13,654 nucleotides of DNA from Treponema sp. (GCA_031278755.1 JAITJV010000170.1:1-13654), one strand, 5' to 3'; counted from the stretch's first letter, positions 1 through 7,214 are shown. The notes: a model not told the origin generated them from the sequence alone. Program-made: numbers and translations.

Positions 1-71
1 TTATCGTACACCCAGGGATGGCCCTGTAGAATGCGGGCCTCTTCGCCGGGCTTCAGAATGATGCGCTTCAT
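1..71 (-). CDS. RlmI-like PUA-domain SAM-dependent rRNA methyltransferase, N-terminal fragment
   Basis: Only the first 23 codons lie in the window; the rest is beyond position 1. The visible peptide starts MKRIILKPGEEARILQGHPW and then reads VYD. The pattern LKPGxExRxLxGHPWV is the start of the PUA domain of the RlmI/YccW-type class I methyltransferases, which methylate a cytosine of 23S rRNA. The ATG overlaps the ppk1 stop in an ATGA junction (ATG 71-69, TGA 70-68). There is no good Shine-Dalgarno sequence, so translation is probably coupled to ppk1. This is the third gene of the ppx-ppk1 operon. The family call rests on this short motif, and the exact rRNA target cannot be judged from it. 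Confidence 0.7.
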   Translation of the reverse strand, partial: MKRIILKPGEEARILQGHPWVYD

Positions 72-2215
72 TCAGGAGGGCTTCGCCGCACGGTAAATTC
101 CTGCTTTACGGGACGGAGGCTTCCGGCCGCGCGGGCCGCGCGGGAGAGGAGTTCCTTCTGCACCCTGAAAGGATCTTCCCCCTCCGGCCGCAGCCTTGTC
201 CATACGCCTGTCGAATCCAGCCGCCGCGCCTGCGTGTTATCCCTGAAGTACATCTGCAGCGTTTCCAGCAGTTCCTTTCTGAGAACCTCTTCCTGAACCG
301 GATACATCAGTTCCACGCGGCGTTCAAGGTTGCGGGGCATCCAGTCGGCGCTGGAAATAAAGATCTCCTCCGCCCCGCCGTTCGCAAAGTAGTAAATGCG
401 CGAATGTTCCAGGTAGTGATCGATAACGCCTGAAACCTGTATATTTTCCGACAAGCCCGGAAGGCCGGGCACAAGGACGCATATCCCCCGGACGCTGAGC
501 AGAATCCTCACCCCCGCCTGCGACGCCCGGTACAGCGCGTCAACTATATCCCTGTCCACAAGGGCGTTGATCTTCGCCATGATCTTTCCCGGATACCCCT
601 GGCTCGCCCGCTTCGCTTCGCGGTCTATAAGTTCAAGGAGCCTCCGCTTGAGCCCCATGGGGGCTGTCACGAGTTTCCGCATGGGAAGCACAAAGGAATA
701 GCCTGTGATCATGTTGAAAAAAAGCCCCGCGTCATAGGCGACTTCTTCACGGCAGGTAAAGATCCCGACGTCTTCATAAAGCCGCGCCGTTCTGTCGTTG
801 TAATTGCCGGTAGCAATATGAACGTAACGCACAATGCGTTCGTTTTCCCTGCGGACCACAAGTGAAATTTTCGCGTGCACCTTGAGTTCCGCAAGGCCGT
901 ACACCACAATAACGCCGGCTTTTTCAAGGCTGTTCGCCCAGGAAATGTTCCGTTCCTCATCAAAACGCGCCTTAAGCTCCACCATCGCCGTTACATGCTT
1001 GCCCGCAAGGCCCGCCTGTTCCAAAGCGCGTACAACGGGGGAATTTCCGCTTGTACGGTACAGGGCGGTCTTGATCGCAATGACCTGGGGGTCCGCCGCG
1101 GCTTCCTGGAAAAAACGTACAACGGGATCAAAGGACTGATAGGGAAGATGAAGCATCACATCACCCTGCTTGATCCTGTCCCAAATGGATTCCTCGGCAT
1201 TGAAATCCTCGGAAGGGTATATCTTCCAGGGCTTTTCCCTGAGCGGATCAAAACCGCCCGTGTTTACCAGATCAAAAAGCGTTCCCAGGTTTACAGGACC
1301 TGAAATTTCATAGAGATCGTCTTCTTCCAGGGACAACCGTTCGGCAAGCTCCTTTCTGAGCCGCAGGCTTCCCGGAGAATAAACCATACGGACCGCCGTG
1401 GATCGTTCCCTGTCTTCAAGGACTTCTTCCATGGCTTCAATAAAATCTTCGTCCCTTTTTTCATCGACGGAAAAATCGGCGTCGCGGTTTACCTTGAACA
1501 CCATGCTTTCCTTTACGGCGAGGCCGGGGAAAAAGTAATGCCCCCAGTTTATTACCGCGTCCTCGAGCAGCGCCCAATGGACGCGTTCTCCGGAACCCTT
1601 TCCCGCTCCCCCGGGAAAGATGACGATCCGGCCAAACACCTGGGGGATCTGCACCATGGCGGTAAATTCCTTTCCCCTTTCATCCTCAATAAGAAAGGCG
1701 CAGTTAAGGCTGAAACTGTCTATGGCGGGGAGTATCTCCGCAATGCGGAGAGGGGTAAGAACGGGAAAGATCTCTTCAAGAAAAAAAGATTCAAGGTATT
1801 TCTTCTGAAAGTCCGTCCACAGAGACGGACGCACCAGTTCCAGCCCGCCCCTTGCAAGATCCGGAAAGACTTCCTTTTCAAGACATTCGTACTGCCGCCG
1901 CACTATGGACCGCACTTTTACGGAAACCGCTTCAAGCCTGTCCGCCTCGATCCGTTCGGTCCTGCCGCGTTCGGCCCCCTCCTCCTTTTCCGCCTGACCC
2001 GCGGCCCGCTTCATTGCGGCGACCCTGACCATGAAGAATTCATCAAAATTGGAAGACACTATCGAAAGAAAACGAAAACGCTCAAGGGGAGGAAGATCGC
2101 GCCTGAGGCCTTCTTCCAGAACACGCTCGTTGAAATCTATCCATGACAGATCGCGGTCCAGATAGCGGGAAGAAGATTTGCCGCCCGGAGGCTGTTTATC
2201 CGTATATTCGCCCAT
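68..2215 (-). CDS. ppk1: Polyphosphate kinase 1 (PPK1)
   Basis: Reversibly transfers the ATP gamma-phosphate onto polyphosphate. The 715-aa length fits full-length PPK1. Visible in order: the N-terminal domain signature LSWIDFNERVLEE (res 23-35), a head-domain region around LTPLRIAEILPAIDSF (153-168), and the paired phospholipase-D-like catalytic domains. These hold ALYRTSG (384-390), ELKARFDEERN (413-423), KVHAKISLV (445-453) with H447 matching the autophosphorylated histidine, ATGNYNDRTA (468-477), the second conserved histidine in EHSRIYYF (H604), and SSADWMPRNLERRVE (621-635). All key motifs look intact. The ATG is preceded at good distance by AGGAA, part of which overlaps the ppx stop. 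The gap to upstream ppx is 11 bp, and the 3' end overlaps the methyltransferase start by 4 bp, so one ppx-ppk1-methyltransferase mRNA is likely. Membership of the family is not in doubt. Confidence 0.97.
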   Translation of the reverse strand: MGEYTDKQPPGGKSSSRYLDRDLSWIDFNERVLEEGLRRDLPPLERFRFLSIVSSNFDEFFMVRVAAMKRAAGQAEKEEGAERGRTERIEADRLEAVSVKVRSIVRRQYECLEKEVFPDLARGGLELVRPSLWTDFQKKYLESFFLEEIFPVLTPLRIAEILPAIDSFSLNCAFLIEDERGKEFTAMVQIPQVFGRIVIFPGGAGKGSGERVHWALLEDAVINWGHYFFPGLAVKESMVFKVNRDADFSVDEKRDEDFIEAMEEVLEDRERSTAVRMVYSPGSLRLRKELAERLSLEEDDLYEISGPVNLGTLFDLVNTGGFDPLREKPWKIYPSEDFNAEESIWDRIKQGDVMLHLPYQSFDPVVRFFQEAAADPQVIAIKTALYRTSGNSPVVRALEQAGLAGKHVTAMVELKARFDEERNISWANSLEKAGVIVVYGLAELKVHAKISLVVRRENERIVRYVHIATGNYNDRTARLYEDVGIFTCREEVAYDAGLFFNMITGYSFVLPMRKLVTAPMGLKRRLLELIDREAKRASQGYPGKIMAKINALVDRDIVDALYRASQAGVRILLSVRGICVLVPGLPGLSENIQVSGVIDHYLEHSRIYYFANGGAEEIFISSADWMPRNLERRVELMYPVQEEVLRKELLETLQMYFRDNTQARRLDSTGVWTRLRPEGEDPFRVQKELLSRAARAAGSLRPVKQEFTVRRSPPE

Positions 2216-2226
2216 ATATATTTTTC

Positions 2227-3759
2227 CTAACTAAGAACCACTTTATACCCGAATACATCCTGAAACATATCGGCTTTTTCTTCCAGCCCGATAAGTTCAA
2301 GGCTCAGATCGTGCACGCCTCCGGCGCGTATGACAAGCACTTCCGATTTTTTCTCAACGGTGATGCTGCTTATCTGCCGCGAATGGCCCCTGTCAAGCGC
2401 GTCGGCGACACGGAGGATCGAAGCCATTTTAAGGACAAGGATGCGCTCGTCCCGCTGGAGCGCAATGTATTCGATGTCGGCCTGCGACGGAGGCTCCCCC
2501 CGGTGGTAGCGTATCACATTGGCAATGATGTCAAGTTCGTCGTGGTGAAGCCCGAAAATTTCCGAATTGGAAACGATGTACTGTCCGTGTTTGTTATGGC
2601 CCGAACCTTTTATGTACATCCCTATATCATGCAGTATCGCCGCCGTCTCAAGCATCATGCGCTCGCGGCGGTTCATGCCGTGTTCGGCGGCCATGGCGTC
2701 AAAAAGCACCATGCACATATCAGCGACATGGCGGCTGTGATCCTCGTCAAAATGAAACTTCCGCCCCAGGCTTACCGCGGACGCTATGATCTGCGAAAAA
2801 AATTCATCCTGCAAAGCGGGATCAACCCCAAGGGCCAAATCAACAAGCATCCCTTCGCGTATAGACACAAGCGGAACGGCAAGCTGGTGGGCGCCGGTTT
2901 CTTCCAGAAAAAGTTTGCACACCAGAAGCCCCGGAACAAAACCTTCGGCTTCTCCGTAGGGGATCTGAAGTTTCTGCACGCAGTCCTCTATGCTGTAGCC
3001 GCGTATCCTTTCGGCAAAATCAAGAAACGCTTCCTTTTCGATGATGCGGCAGTGCTCGTTAAGCTCCTCGCCCGCAAGAACGGCGGCGATGCGGGCGTCT
3101 GAACCTGAAACCACAAAGGTTCGTACACGGGAAAGATCCATTTCCGAACTCAAAAAGCCCGAAGTGTTCCGTATGTTTTCGGAAAGGTAACGCTGGCGGG
3201 CCGGCGCCGATCCTATTCCCGAACGCGCCTGCTGATCGATAAGAATAGTGCCCAGCTTGAGGCTGTGGGCCGCCACCATCTGCCCCCGCCTGAGGAGCAT
3301 GATTTCCGTAGAGCCGCCGCCGATTTCTATGATCATAGAATTGGCCCGCCAGAAAAGGGGAAGATCCTGCTTGAGGGCAAAACGGACCGCAAGGTAAAGG
3401 AGGCGGTTTTCCTCGGTGCCTTCAACAATGGAAAGGCTGAACCCCGTTTCCTGCCTTACCCTGTCGACAAAAATATCCCTGTTCCGCGCCGCGCGGAGGG
3501 CGCTTGTTCCAATCACATGGATGTTGCGGCCGTCAATGCTCCAGCCCTTGAGCAGCTCCCTGAAATTTTTCAGCACGGCGGTGCATTCCAGCAGGGATTC
3601 CCGCGACACTTCGCCCGATGTAAACACATCGCGCCCCAGGGCGACGGGCCGATCCGCCCTGTCCAGCACCTTCCACGCGCCGGAGATTTCCGCGACGAGG
3701 AGTCTTATGCCTGTTGAGCCGATTTCAAGAATAGCGACGAGCCTGCCGGGAACTTCCAT
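2227..3759 (-). CDS. ppx: Exopolyphosphatase / Ppx-GppA phosphatase with C-terminal HD domain
   Basis: 510 aa. Predicted to remove terminal phosphate from polyphosphate, and possibly pppGpp. The N-terminal half is an ASKHA-fold Ppx/GppA phosphatase: phosphate loop EIGSTGIRLL (12-21), GTSALRAARN (84-93), EGTEENRLLY (113-122) whose E116 probably matches the catalytic Glu, and IEIGGGSTEI (144-153). The C-terminal part (about 325-510) is an HD domain with all expected metal-type residues: H341/H344, HDIG (377-380), HNKH (388-391), RYHRG (417-421) and ADALDRG (452-458). The ATG has GGGAGG 11 nt upstream (3771-3776). It is first in the operon, 11 bp ahead of ppk1, pairing polymer synthesis with breakdown. 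Ppx versus GppA cannot be separated by sequence alone; ppk1 next door favours Ppx. The cell location is probably cytoplasmic, since no signal peptide is visible. Confidence 0.93.
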   Translation of the reverse strand: MEVPGRLVAILEIGSTGIRLLVAEISGAWKVLDRADRPVALGRDVFTSGEVSRESLLECTAVLKNFRELLKGWSIDGRNIHVIGTSALRAARNRDIFVDRVRQETGFSLSIVEGTEENRLLYLAVRFALKQDLPLFWRANSMIIEIGGGSTEIMLLRRGQMVAAHSLKLGTILIDQQARSGIGSAPARQRYLSENIRNTSGFLSSEMDLSRVRTFVVSGSDARIAAVLAGEELNEHCRIIEKEAFLDFAERIRGYSIEDCVQKLQIPYGEAEGFVPGLLVCKLFLEETGAHQLAVPLVSIREGMLVDLALGVDPALQDEFFSQIIASAVSLGRKFHFDEDHSRHVADMCMVLFDAMAAEHGMNRRERMMLETAAILHDIGMYIKGSGHNKHGQYIVSNSEIFGLHHDELDIIANVIRYHRGEPPSQADIEYIALQRDERILVLKMASILRVADALDRGHSRQISSITVEKKSEVLVIRAGGVHDLSLELIGLEEKADMFQDVFGYKVVLS

Positions 3760-3828
3760 ATTTCCGTTAACCTCCCTGAATTATAACGGGTTTTTCCGAT
3801 GAAAACTACCGCAGCCTCCTCCCGGGGT

Positions 3829-3859
3829 ATTATATTCCCAGACATTCTGAGAATGTCAG
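3829..3859 (-). promoter_or_regulatory. Candidate promoter for the ppx-ppk1 operon
   Basis: On the minus strand, CTGACA (3859-3854) stands 19 bp before a perfect TATAAT (3834-3829). The -10 is ideal but the spacer is longer than the usual 17. A start near 3822 would give a leader of about 60 nt. A second TATAAT (3785-3780) lies closer to the gene, but its transcript would begin inside the ribosome-binding site and it lacks a recognisable -35. A perfect dyad (3841-3857) fills most of the spacer. Confidence 0.45.
3841..3857. repeat. Perfect inverted repeat, possible operator in the ppx promoter
   Basis: GACATTC-TGA-GAATGTC: two 7-bp arms around 3 bp. It sits between the candidate -35 and -10 of the ppx promoter, overlapping the -35, where a dimeric repressor would block polymerase. 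The binding protein is unknown. Part of the same sequence also pairs with 3889-3897 in a larger structure. Confidence 0.5.
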
Positions 3860-3897
3860 AGTTCAGCTTTTTTATAAAAAAAGCTGAATCTCAGAAT
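3844..3897. repeat. Large interrupted palindrome (cruciform-capable)
   Basis: The core is TTCAGCTTTTTT (3862-3873), ATA, AAAAAAGCTGAA (3877-3888): 12-bp perfect arms with a 3-nt loop. It is enclosed by ATTCTGAGA (3844-3852) and TCTCAGAAT (3889-3897), another perfect 9-bp match. The whole therefore makes a 21-bp stem with a single 9-nt bulge on the left (3853-3861). It does not look like an ordinary terminator, because no gene reads into it closely and no free T-run follows a GC-rich stem. A small dyad, AATTAC/GTAATT (3895-3911), follows directly. Confidence 0.6.
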
Positions 3898-3912
3898 TAC
3901 CGATTGTAATTG

Positions 3913-3950
3913 TTTGTCAGGTAAGGAATTAGAATTCCCTGCCTGACAAA
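3913..3950. repeat. 18-bp-arm inverted repeat ending in a -35 box
   Basis: The left arm 3913-3930 (TTTGTCAGGTAAGGAATT) pairs with 3933-3950 (AATTCCCTGCCTGACAAA) across a 2-nt AG centre. There is one T:G wobble and one A:C mismatch in 18 pairs. The right arm contains the CTGACA that serves as -35 of the plus-strand promoter. The dyad could be a protein site controlling that promoter, or the terminal palindrome of a dispersed element whose right half recurs at 12974-13025. Confidence 0.65.
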
Positions 3951-3972
3951 CTCAAATCTATGGTGTATAATT
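3923..3972 (+). repeat. Dispersed promoter-bearing element, copy 1
   Basis: This 50-bp stretch matches 12974-13025 at 42 of 50 aligned positions, with one 2-bp gap after the AG at 3931-3932. Seven of the eight differences are transitions. The match runs from AAGGAAT through AATTCCC, CTGACAAA and CAAATC to GTGTATA and stops just after the -10 box. Even the promoter spacer, normally free to vary, is conserved. The genes downstream (barrel protein here, gpmI there) are unrelated, so this is a repeat rather than a duplication of a gene region. Confidence 0.7.
3943..3971 (+). promoter_or_regulatory. Promoter for the outer-membrane protein transcript
   Basis: CTGACA (3943-3948), a 17-bp spacer, then a consensus TATAAT (3966-3971). 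This is the best sigma-70-like promoter in the window. TG stands directly before the -10. Transcription should start near 3978, which gives a leader of about 255 nt before the ATG at 4234. The same promoter in slightly altered form precedes gpmI. Confidence 0.75.
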
Positions 3973-3977
3973 TCCCC

Positions 3978-4233
3978 TGGAAACCCTTCGGCGCCAAAAA
4001 GACCGCGAAGGCGGCAATTTGAGCCGGAGCAAACGCGCAAACGTAGTTTGCGGCGGGAAGGGTTTGCCGCGGGCGGTTATCGTTCTTCATGGCGGCCGGC
4101 TTGTCCCGTCCGTGTTCCTCCGGAATTTTGATCTGCATTTTACATTTTCCACATCGTTTCCTAACAATCCCTTTGTAAATTGTGTCCGTGTTCAGGCCGC
4201 GTATGCGGCAGATATAACATGAAGGAGTGCACA
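3978..4233 (+). other. Long, foldable 5' leader of the outer-membrane protein mRNA
   Basis: There is no convincing coding region between the promoter and the ATG. Close to the predicted RNA 5' end, AAACCCTTC (3981-3989) pairs perfectly with GAAGGGTTT (4057-4065). This closes a domain with two inner hairpins: CCGC-GAAG-GCGG (4003-4014) and CGCAAAC-GTA-GTTTGCG (4036-4052). A further hairpin, GCCGC-GTAT-GCGGC (4196-4209), stands just before the ribosome-binding site. CCGGAG (4024-4029) could alternatively pair with CTCCGG (4118-4123). The layout would suit a cis-regulatory leader or a small RNA. I recognise no known riboswitch consensus. It could also be the body of a dispersed repeat. Confidence 0.4.
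4222..4227 (+). promoter_or_regulatory. Ribosome-binding site fixing the barrel-protein start
   Basis: AAGGAG lies 6 nt before the ATG at 4234. It settles the start in favour of this ATG over the in-frame TTG at 4180 and ATG at 4219, both of which would add residues ahead of a clean signal peptide. Confidence 0.85.
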
Positions 4234-5565
4234 ATGAACAGAAAAGCGAGCGTCCTTGCCGTCCTGCTTGTGACGGCCGGATTGGGGTTGTCCGCCCAGG
4301 AGATCAAATTCGACGGCTATCTCAACAGCGGCTTCGGGGTCGTGATCACGGACAGGCAGGCGCCGAAGGGGCCGCTTCCGGCGGACGGTTCAAGGACTGT
4401 TTCCCCCTATATCACCGCTTTCGGCGTTGATTCGGAACAGTGGGGCTACCGGTTTCGTCTGAACGGTTCTTTTACCGGCGAGAGCAAGAACTACGGCGCC
4501 AAATTCAGGCTGCAGGGGCAGTCAAAGTCAACCGGCGATAGTTATCCGCCGTTTACCCTCCCCATCGCCATGGGCTGGGCGTCGGCTTTTAACGGGATAC
4601 TCACCATGAACGCGGGGATCATAGACGACGGGACCTGGGCTTCCGGCGGCGGGATCCTCAACGACGACATGGGCGAGGGCCTGGGAGGCCTCTTGAAGGT
4701 AAGCCCGGTAAAGGCGCTCGACCTGGGCTTCGGCGTGTACGGGATCAGCACCGACAGCGGCGGGAACAACAGCCGGCTGACTAAAGGCCTCGACAAGAAC
4801 AGGGTGGAAGTCTACTACGCCAAATATACCCTCAACCTTGGCTTTACCCTGCCTGAAACATTCAAGTTTACCGCCACATGGCGCAACATGAACAACGCGG
4901 GGGGCAGCTCGGGCGCCTCGCTGGGGACAGGCCGTGACGAAACGAGCAAAATGATTATCGGGGCGAGAATGCTCGCGGTGAAAAACCTTACCGCCGTCCT
5001 TGAGGCGGAACTGGACAACCTCCAGGATTTCAGGGAAACGAAAACGGGTGAAAAGAACGGGTGGGGCGTTCCCCTTACGGCCGGCGCGAATTCGTCGGGA
5101 AAATTCAACCTCTACGAAACCATCGGTTTCAAGACGGGGGATCTTGGAGCGGGGCTTAACGCGGCCCAGTACTTTTCCCTGCAGAAGAAGGTGACGGACG
5201 GGGACAACAAGACGGGTCCCGGCCTCCGTTTTAACCCCTGGGTCAGCTACTCCCTCGGCGGCGTCGTTCCCCGGCTCGACTTTGTGTACTTTGCCGCGGG
5301 CAAGATCAACGGCAGCGACAACGACGACGAGGGGAAATTCCACCGGAAAGGCTACGATCCCACCTACTTTACCGGGGATTCCGTGGTTACGATACGGCCC
5401 TCGGTTACCTTCAACGTGGGCAACGCCGCCCTGGAAATCGGGGACGCCGTCAATATCGAAAACAACCATACGAAGAAGTACTACGGCAGCTCGACGCGGG
5501 CGGATGACAGAAGAGACAGGCGCATCACCAACATCCTCTACGTTGACTGCAAGTGGAGTTTTTAA
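4234..5565 (+). CDS. Predicted outer-membrane beta-barrel protein
   Basis: 443 aa. A signal peptide covers residues 1-21 (MNRKASVLAVLLVTAGLGLSA), with likely cleavage before QEIKFDGYLNSG. The mature protein is rich in Gly, Asn, aromatic residues and alternating polar/hydrophobic stretches. It ends ILYVDCKWSF, the C-terminal aromatic strand with final Phe that the BAM machinery recognises. The first mature strand (IKFDGYLNSGFGVVI) resembles the opening of porin-like barrels. A short acidic loop (SDNDDEG, near residue 365) may bind cations. The role is likely passive uptake or a surface structure; the substrate is unknown and I cannot name a family. It is transcribed alone from its own promoter with a long leader. 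The next gene is convergent with only 15 bp between stops, and I see no clear terminator there. Confidence 0.8.
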   Translation: MNRKASVLAVLLVTAGLGLSAQEIKFDGYLNSGFGVVITDRQAPKGPLPADGSRTVSPYITAFGVDSEQWGYRFRLNGSFTGESKNYGAKFRLQGQSKSTGDSYPPFTLPIAMGWASAFNGILTMNAGIIDDGTWASGGGILNDDMGEGLGGLLKVSPVKALDLGFGVYGISTDSGGNNSRLTKGLDKNRVEVYYAKYTLNLGFTLPETFKFTATWRNMNNAGGSSGASLGTGRDETSKMIIGARMLAVKNLTAVLEAELDNLQDFRETKTGEKNGWGVPLTAGANSSGKFNLYETIGFKTGDLGAGLNAAQYFSLQKKVTDGDNKTGPGLRFNPWVSYSLGGVVPRLDFVYFAAGKINGSDNDDEGKFHRKGYDPTYFTGDSVVTIRPSVTFNVGNAALEIGDAVNIENNHTKKYYGSSTRADDRRDRRITNILYVDCKWSF

Positions 5566-5580
5566 CGCCGGCGGGGGTTC

Positions 5581-6999
5581 CTACAGCTTGTCTATAAGCA
5601 TGGAACATTTTCCCGACGGAATGGGGAGGGTTTTCTTTTTCTTTCCCAGAATGTTAATCGTAAAGTAGTAGAGTTTTTCACTTTCCATGTGAATCTCCCA
5701 GCCCCTGCCGCTCTTGTTGGACAGGATCGTGATCATGTTCTTTTTGAGGGACAGGTTTTCCACTCCCATGATCTCGAGGTTTGGAATGATCCAGTCCACG
5801 GTTTTGCGGGGCAGGGAGATAAAAAGGCCTACGATGTTTTCTATGGTAAGGCAGATAGTGGAAAGGGCGTCGTAGGTGAGGTACTGGACGCGGTTAAAAT
5901 CACCCTTGCCCGGCCATTTGGCGGGGCCTTCCCTGGCGGGGAGGTAGGCTTCCCAGAGGTTGCCCTTGTGGTGGTTTCCGTCCGGACTCATGGAATCCAG
6001 CACAAAATACAGGTGGCGTATGGCGCATTCGCGGGCAAGGTCCCAGCGCTGGTAGCGTTCAAGGCCTTTTATCACCATGAAGGTAAGATGGGGGAACACC
6101 GACCCGCGGTAGCCGCGCCCGTTTTCGTCATAGGCTTTTTCGGAAACCGCCAGCGAGGGAAAAGGATGCGGAGCGCCGAAAAACGCCGGATCGGAAAGCT
6201 TTTCTATGATGCGCTCCGCCTTGTCGTCGTTGGGGATTTCGGCAAGGAGGGGCCAGTACCCGGCTATCGTTTTAACGGGAACCCTTTTTTCATACCTGTC
6301 TATGTCGTAGTAAAAGCCGTCTTCGGGATCCCACATGAGGGTGTTGATGCGGGTTTTAAGGGAAAAATACTGCCGCTTGTATTGAAAACTCGTTTCCTTG
6401 TCGTTGAGGATGTCCGCCAGCGCGGACATGTAGAGCACGTTGATCGCCATCATGGTGTTAAAATCCATGGCGTAATAGGCGTCTTCCCTGGGGGAATTCA
6501 TCATGCCCGTTACCAAAAGGGGGGCGCGGTAAAGGCCGTTTGGCTTTTTGAACGTTCCGTCTATCCATTCCGTGTATTTGTGAAGGATGGGAAGCACATC
6601 CTTGACGCGCTTCTTGTTTGCCGATTTGTGGTACAGGTTGAATTCGGCCCAGGCAAAAAGGGGTATTCCCAAGCCTTCGGGATTGTCTTTTTCAAGCGAC
6701 GGAAGACCTGTTTCTATATTATAGGCCGACCGTATCGCTCCGTTCGGCTCCTGCCGCTGATAAAAAACGTCAAGGGTGGGATGGGCCTGGAAAATACGGT
6801 TGGAATAAACCAAAAAAAAGGAAGAAAAAATGGCGTCGGCCTGCTGAACTATGGAGCTTCCGGGGTAGGAAAAGAATTTTCCCTCTATGGCGCCGGTTCC
6901 CGGATTCCAGTAGTCCTGAATCCACGCCCAGGTTTTATCGTAGATGTCAACAAAATCCTGATCATAAAAGTGAATCTTGGGGAAATCGCGTTTGGTCAC
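5581..6999 (-). CDS. MGH1/GH63-like six-hairpin glycosidase family protein, possibly lacking the catalytic acid
   Basis: 472 aa, no signal peptide, so probably cytoplasmic. It matches the (alpha/alpha)6 glycosidases annotated as trehalase-like or mannosylglycerate-hydrolase-like. Visible: QADAIFSSFFLVYSNRIF (53-70), LDVFYQRQEPNGAI (76-89), TGMMNSPRED (164-173), GYRGSVFPHLTFMVIKGL (296-313) and NLWEAYLP (347-354). The last holds E350, the likely general base. In this clan the segment at 164-169 normally reads SGMDNSP or SGWD, where Asp is the general acid; here it is Met167 (codon 6501-6499). The enzyme may be inactive, use another acid such as D173, or bind sugar only. It starts at GTG, chosen because AAGGAG lies 5 nt upstream. 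It is single in its transcription unit, with a 342-bp gap upstream. The substrate cannot be told from sequence. Confidence 0.75.
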   Translation of the reverse strand: MTKRDFPKIHFYDQDFVDIYDKTWAWIQDYWNPGTGAIEGKFFSYPGSSIVQQADAIFSSFFLVYSNRIFQAHPTLDVFYQRQEPNGAIRSAYNIETGLPSLEKDNPEGLGIPLFAWAEFNLYHKSANKKRVKDVLPILHKYTEWIDGTFKKPNGLYRAPLLVTGMMNSPREDAYYAMDFNTMMAINVLYMSALADILNDKETSFQYKRQYFSLKTRINTLMWDPEDGFYYDIDRYEKRVPVKTIAGYWPLLAEIPNDDKAERIIEKLSDPAFFGAPHPFPSLAVSEKAYDENGRGYRGSVFPHLTFMVIKGLERYQRWDLARECAIRHLYFVLDSMSPDGNHHKGNLWEAYLPAREGPAKWPGKGDFNRVQYLTYDALSTICLTIENIVGLFISLPRKTVDWIIPNLEIMGVENLSLKKNMITILSNKSGRGWEIHMESEKLYYFTINILGKKKKTLPIPSGKCSMLIDKL

Positions 7000-7004
7000 T
7001 CAAG

Positions 7005-7010
7005 CTCCTT
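7005..7010 (-). promoter_or_regulatory. Ribosome-binding site for the GTG start of the glycosidase-like gene
   Basis: Minus-strand AAGGAG stands 5 nt before GTG (6999-6997). No competing ATG near the N-terminus has a comparable site. Confidence 0.85.
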
Positions 7011-7118
7011 GGGGCATCAAAACGAATGTGACCTTCGCCCTTGCCCTTATGTTATCCCATCGAGACTACTTCATGACTGCAAAAAGTCAAATCTACCCAA
7101 AAAACAGCATCTGCCTGA

Positions 7119-7154
7119 AAAAATTACGCAGAATCCGGTTTTTGTGTAATTTTT
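7119..7154. repeat. Hairpin with a 15-bp AT-rich stem
   Basis: AAAAATTACGCAGAA (7119-7133) pairs with TTTTGTGTAATTTTT (7140-7154), including two G:T wobbles, around a 6-nt loop TCCGGT. Read on the minus strand it ends in a T-run like a weak terminator. There it lies in the presumed leader of the glycosidase-like gene, so it could attenuate that gene or end transcription from the 7342-9135 gene. Confidence 0.45.
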
Positions 7155-7168
7155 ACTTTATGACGCCT

Positions 7169-7195
7169 GTTCCAAAACGCGGTTGGTTTTGGAAC
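7169..7195. repeat. Perfect inverted repeat upstream of the glycosidase-like gene
   Basis: GTTCCAAAA (7169-7177) and TTTTGGAAC (7187-7195) form 9-bp perfect arms around 9 nt (CGCGGTTGG). No T-run follows on either strand, which argues against a terminator. It lies about 15 nt downstream of the start predicted from the TATAAT at 7220-7215, a suitable place for a sugar-responsive repressor operator. Confidence 0.45.
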
Positions 7196-7214
7196 TGCCT
7201 CTATAAAATACTAT

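Noticed and set aside
2143..3102. 319-codon plus-strand open frame opposite ppx and the ppk1 start
   Set aside because: ppx on the other strand has a full set of Ppx/GppA and HD motifs; the antisense frame has none.
3929..4234. 101-codon minus-strand open frame in the divergent intergenic region
   Set aside because: It runs antisense through the promoter and leader with no RBS; its C-terminal residues are simply the promoter element read backwards.
4528..5469. 313-codon minus-strand open frame inside the barrel gene
   Set aside because: Val/Gly/Arg-rich antisense shadow; the plus-strand gene has signal peptide, RBS and C-terminal Phe.
5566..5640. Possible terminator between the convergent genes (CGCCGGCG at 5566-5573, or the T-rich stretch near 5631-5645)
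   Set aside because: CGCCGGCG has no room for a loop, and the stem before the T-rich stretch is only about four pairs.
5689..7149. 486-codon open frame on the plus strand opposite the glycosidase-like gene
   Set aside because: It mirrors a real gene with recognisable motifs, has no RBS or family motif, and has a composition typical of antisense frames in GC-rich coding DNA.
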